Shown here: positions 5,509 to 7,611 of the stretch, piece after piece | Position numbering within the stretch: the stretch's first letter is position 1 | How the letters are laid out: each line of letters begins with the position of its first letter | Assembly (NCBI GenBank): GCA_905236145.1 | Contig: CAJOOE010000011.1 | Location: forward strand, 1 to 7,611 | Length of the DNA stretch: 7,611 bases | From: an uncultured Selenomonadaceae bacterium | Lineage (GTDB): Bacteria > Bacillota > Negativicutes > Selenomonadales > Selenomonadaceae | Reading direction: 5' to 3' | Program-made: the position numbers and the translations under genes | The notes under the pieces: model-generated | What the model saw: the letters and a program-made list of their open reading frames with translations, nothing else | What the model was told of the DNA's origin: nothing | Database searches by the model: none

Positions 5509-7548
5509 ATGAGAAAATTTGTTTACAACAGAATACTTTTAATCGTCATCTCCGTCGGGCTTATTGCCGCACTTGCGATTGCCGGTCAGCGTCACGCGGT
5601 GGAAATTCACAATAACCGGATTGATATGGCTGTCGATTACGAAAGTTTGCTGAATCTTTCCGAAGGGGAAGGCGTACCGTTCGACGAAGTTTTAAAAGCC
5701 GCAAAAGATGCCGGAATCACTTCACTGGCAATTTACGACACGACTTTTGAAAAACTCAATCGCTCCGGAAAAGTTCTTGCAATTTCCGGCGAAGAGATTT
5801 TGAAAAATTATCACGGCGGCTCACTTGTCAACGCTCTTTGGCGGGAGGCTGTCGAAAACGGCAATATTGACGCGACGAAAGTTTATATTGTCGGTCGCAC
5901 TTTGAAAAATTATGAAGAAACGAAAGCCGATTTGATTCGTCGCGTGGGTTCGGACAGAGTCCGTCCCTTTGCTATCGGTGAAATTGAAGTTTTGGAAGTA
6001 AAAGCCCGGTACAGTCAATTTCTGAAAATGCCGCTCGGTATTCCGACGGAAGAATTGGACACGGCGAAAAATGCCGGCTTTAAAATCTTGGCTCGTCCGA
6101 GAAATTACGAAAAATGTACGCCGGAAGATGTCCGTGCAGTTTTTGATCGTTTGAACGGCTATCCGATTTCCGAAATTGTTTTTGACGGAAAGGAAATTTT
6201 GGGAGCGGAAAATTTTGTTGATGTTACGGCGGAAGAAATGAAAAATCGCGGGTGGACTTTGGGACTTATCGAACACACGACGCAGCTCCAATTTTATCCG
6301 CAGTCCGGCATGCAACAGCTTGCCCGTCAGCTGGGCTATGACAAGGTTGCCCGGCTCTATGCCGTTCCCCGCGACGAACAGCCCAAACTCTTGCTTGCCG
6401 ATGCGGTTAATCGTTGGGTGACGACGGATCACGAAAGAAACATTCGCGTCAATCTTTTGAGAATTTACGAAAAACCCGCACCGGAAATGAATTTGCTTGA
6501 AACGAATTTGAAATATTTCCAATCGGTTTCCGACAGACTCAAAGCTCAAGGTTACGAACTCGGAGCGGCGGGGACCTTCAGCGACTATTACCCGGCCGGA
6601 ATTTTCCGTGTTCTCGTAATAATCGGAGTTGTTGCGGCTTGCGTCCTTTACCTGTCTTTGATTTCCCGCAGAGTAAATGCAAATCCGCGATTTCAAATGA
6701 CTTTGCTTGTCGTCCTCTCGATAATCCTTGCAATTCCGATTTTAATGGGAGCCGGCGGAAAAGTTCGCGTAATTGCCGCCCTCTTGAGTGCGAATGTCTT
6801 TCCGGCACTCGCAATAATTTGGCAACTGGACAGGCTGAATTTTTTGAGATTGAAACCGGGAGCGAATCTTTCTGCCGGAAGAATAATTTTTATTTCGGCA
6901 GTCGCACTTTTGATAACCGGAGCGATGTCGATGGTCGGAGCGATGTATTTGTCCGGCTCGCTCTCGGACGTAAAATACTTTTTGGAATTTGAAATTTTCA
7001 GAGGAATAAAATTGACTTTCGTCCTGCCTCTCGTTTTGGTTGCGATTGCGTTTTTGCAGCGGTTCAATGTCATGGACGAAAGAAAAAATGTTCCGGCTTT
7101 GCAACAGTTCAAGGAATTGCTGGACGCACCGATAAAAGTAAAAACTTTACTTGCGGCGTTCGTAATTTTGGCGGCGTTTGTGATTTTGATTTTGAGGAGC
7201 GGTCATACTTCCGGAATGCCGGTTGCCGGAGCGGAAATAAAAATCCGTGCGTTTTTGGAACAGCTTTTCTATGCCCGCCCGCGTTCAAAGGAAATTTTTA
7301 TCGGTCACCCGGCGTTTATGTTGGCGGTCGCGGCGTTCCTGAAAAAATTTCCGAAGTCTGTGTGTTTCGTCCTGACTTTGGCGGCAACAATCGGACAGAG
7401 TTCAATGGTTGAAACTTTTGCCCATATGCGTACGCCGATCTTTATGTCATTTATGCGGGGAATTGACGGATTGATTCCGGGAGCGATTATCGGAGCGGTT
7501 TTGATTTTGTTCGTCAAAATAATGTATGTTAAATGCAAGAAGAAATGA
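5509..7548 (+). CDS. DUF5693-type polytopic membrane protein with large extracytoplasmic domain
   Basis: A 679-aa integral membrane protein of unknown function. An N-terminal anchor (about residues 8-25, LLIVISVGLIAALAIAG) is followed by a soluble region of some 335 residues, presumably outside the cytoplasmic membrane. Its alternating alpha/beta look includes SLAIYDTTFEKL, SEIVFDGKEIL and LGLIEHTTQLQFYP. The C-terminal half holds about eight hydrophobic segments near 365-386, 397-416, 421-441, 459-481, 502-519, 547-562, 602-640 (one or two) and 654-674, and ends in a basic tail (KCKKK). In other Bacillota such proteins are often beside csaB, a cell-wall polysaccharide pyruvyl transferase; from that an envelope role is inferred. 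The start has AAAGGA about nine bases upstream. Spacing of 31 bp to the PHP gene suggests co-transcription. The family name is from recognition, not a search. Confidence 0.82.
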   Translation: MRKFVYNRILLIVISVGLIAALAIAGQRHAVEIHNNRIDMAVDYESLLNLSEGEGVPFDEVLKAAKDAGITSLAIYDTTFEKLNRSGKVLAISGEEILKNYHGGSLVNALWREAVENGNIDATKVYIVGRTLKNYEETKADLIRRVGSDRVRPFAIGEIEVLEVKARYSQFLKMPLGIPTEELDTAKNAGFKILARPRNYEKCTPEDVRAVFDRLNGYPISEIVFDGKEILGAENFVDVTAEEMKNRGWTLGLIEHTTQLQFYPQSGMQQLARQLGYDKVARLYAVPRDEQPKLLLADAVNRWVTTDHERNIRVNLLRIYEKPAPEMNLLETNLKYFQSVSDRLKAQGYELGAAGTFSDYYPAGIFRVLVIIGVVAACVLYLSLISRRVNANPRFQMTLLVVLSIILAIPILMGAGGKVRVIAALLSANVFPALAIIWQLDRLNFLRLKPGANLSAGRIIFISAVALLITGAMSMVGAMYLSGSLSDVKYFLEFEIFRGIKLTFVLPLVLVAIAFLQRFNVMDERKNVPALQQFKELLDAPIKVKTLLAAFVILAAFVILILRSGHTSGMPVAGAEIKIRAFLEQLFYARPRSKEIFIGHPAFMLAVAAFLKKFPKSVCFVLTLAATIGQSSMVETFAHMRTPIFMSFMRGIDGLIPGAIIGAVLILFVKIMYVKCKKK

Positions 7549-7611
7549 GACAGTCATTGAAAAAATTTTCAGGAGTTTGCCAATCAAGTATTTTTCGTGG
7601 CAAAGTATTAA
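7545..7611 (+). CDS. Possible start of the next gene, cut by window edge
   Basis: An ATG at 7545 overlaps the stop of the membrane-protein gene as ATGA and stays open to the edge, giving 22 residues beginning MRQSLKKFSGVCQSS. I do not recognise the peptide, and the upstream AAGAAGAA is a poor ribosome binding site. An AGGAG at 7571-7575 may instead serve a start outside the window. Open frame over 67 bases alone is weak evidence. Confidence 0.2.
   Translation, partial: MRQSLKKFSGVCQSSIFRGKVL
7576..7604 (+). repeat. Perfect 7-bp inverted repeat after the membrane-protein gene
   Basis: TTTGCCA (7576-7582) and TGGCAAA (7598-7604) are exact reverse complements with a 15-base spacer. They could form a hairpin after the DUF5693-type gene, directly behind an AGGAG. 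No T-run follows within the seven remaining bases, so a terminator cannot be called. Confidence 0.35.

Noticed and set aside
5821..6696. 291-codon open frame antisense to the DUF5693-type gene
   Set aside because: It crosses the soluble domain and the second membrane segment of a coherent 679-codon gene, and its composition (many Phe, Arg, Asn) is typical of a codon-bias shadow.
1..7611. Abundant words such as AAATTTT, GAAATTT and CCGGAA as possible uptake or motif repeats
   Set aside because: They fall in frame with common codon pairs (Glu-Ile, Lys-Ile, Lys-Phe, Pro-Glu) on each coding strand and show no fixed spacing or longer conserved core.
1..7611. Defence, phage, CRISPR or transposon content
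   Set aside because: I saw no direct-repeat arrays, terminal inverted repeats, transposase, integrase, nuclease or toxin motifs; all clear genes are chromosomal housekeeping or envelope types.

Overview
The window carries ordinary chromosomal genes of a low-to-moderate GC, AT-rich-codon bacterium, most likely a Bacillota. The pairing of type II dehydroquinate dehydratase with an M24 aminopeptidase, a YvyF-like (TIGR03826-like) zinc-ribbon protein and a DUF5693-type membrane protein fits that phylum. I lean towards the Negativicutes or a related clade, but this is inference from gene content and not a phylogenetic result. TGA is used repeatedly as a stop, so the standard bacterial code applies. 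I see no tRNA, rRNA, CRISPR array, insertion sequence or phage gene.

The layout is two divergent gene blocks separated by about 230 bp (3828-4058). The left block runs on the minus strand in the order acylphosphatase (acyP), type II 3-dehydroquinate dehydratase (aroQ), M24 Xaa-Pro-type aminopeptidase, tRNA 2-thiouridylase (mnmA), and DNA topoisomerase III (topB, cut by the left window edge). A near-consensus sigma-70-type promoter (3900-3928, minus) precedes it. All four junctions are overlapping or within 9 bp, and Shine-Dalgarno sequences sit inside or across the end of the previous gene, so this reads as one translationally coupled operon. Two genes, aroQ and topB, appear to begin with TTG, and acyP with GTG or TTG. 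The topB gene is easy to miss because it has a TTG start and no stop inside the window.

The right block runs on the plus strand: a 170-aa protein with two CxxC/CxxC zinc ribbons around a helical, HTH-like middle; a PHP-family phosphoesterase of the histidinol-phosphatase type; and a 679-aa polytopic membrane protein of the DUF5693 type. The spacings are 54 and 31 bp, with a weak hairpin plus T-run between the first two. A possible next gene starts in an ATGA overlap at 7545, but too little is visible to call it.

Functionally the left block mixes housekeeping jobs: shikimate pathway, peptide turnover, tRNA wobble modification and DNA decatenation. The right block is less understood. The DUF5693-type protein and the double zinc-ribbon protein are the only parts with real scope for new biology. 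I found no convincing evidence of a new defence, mobile or RNA system.
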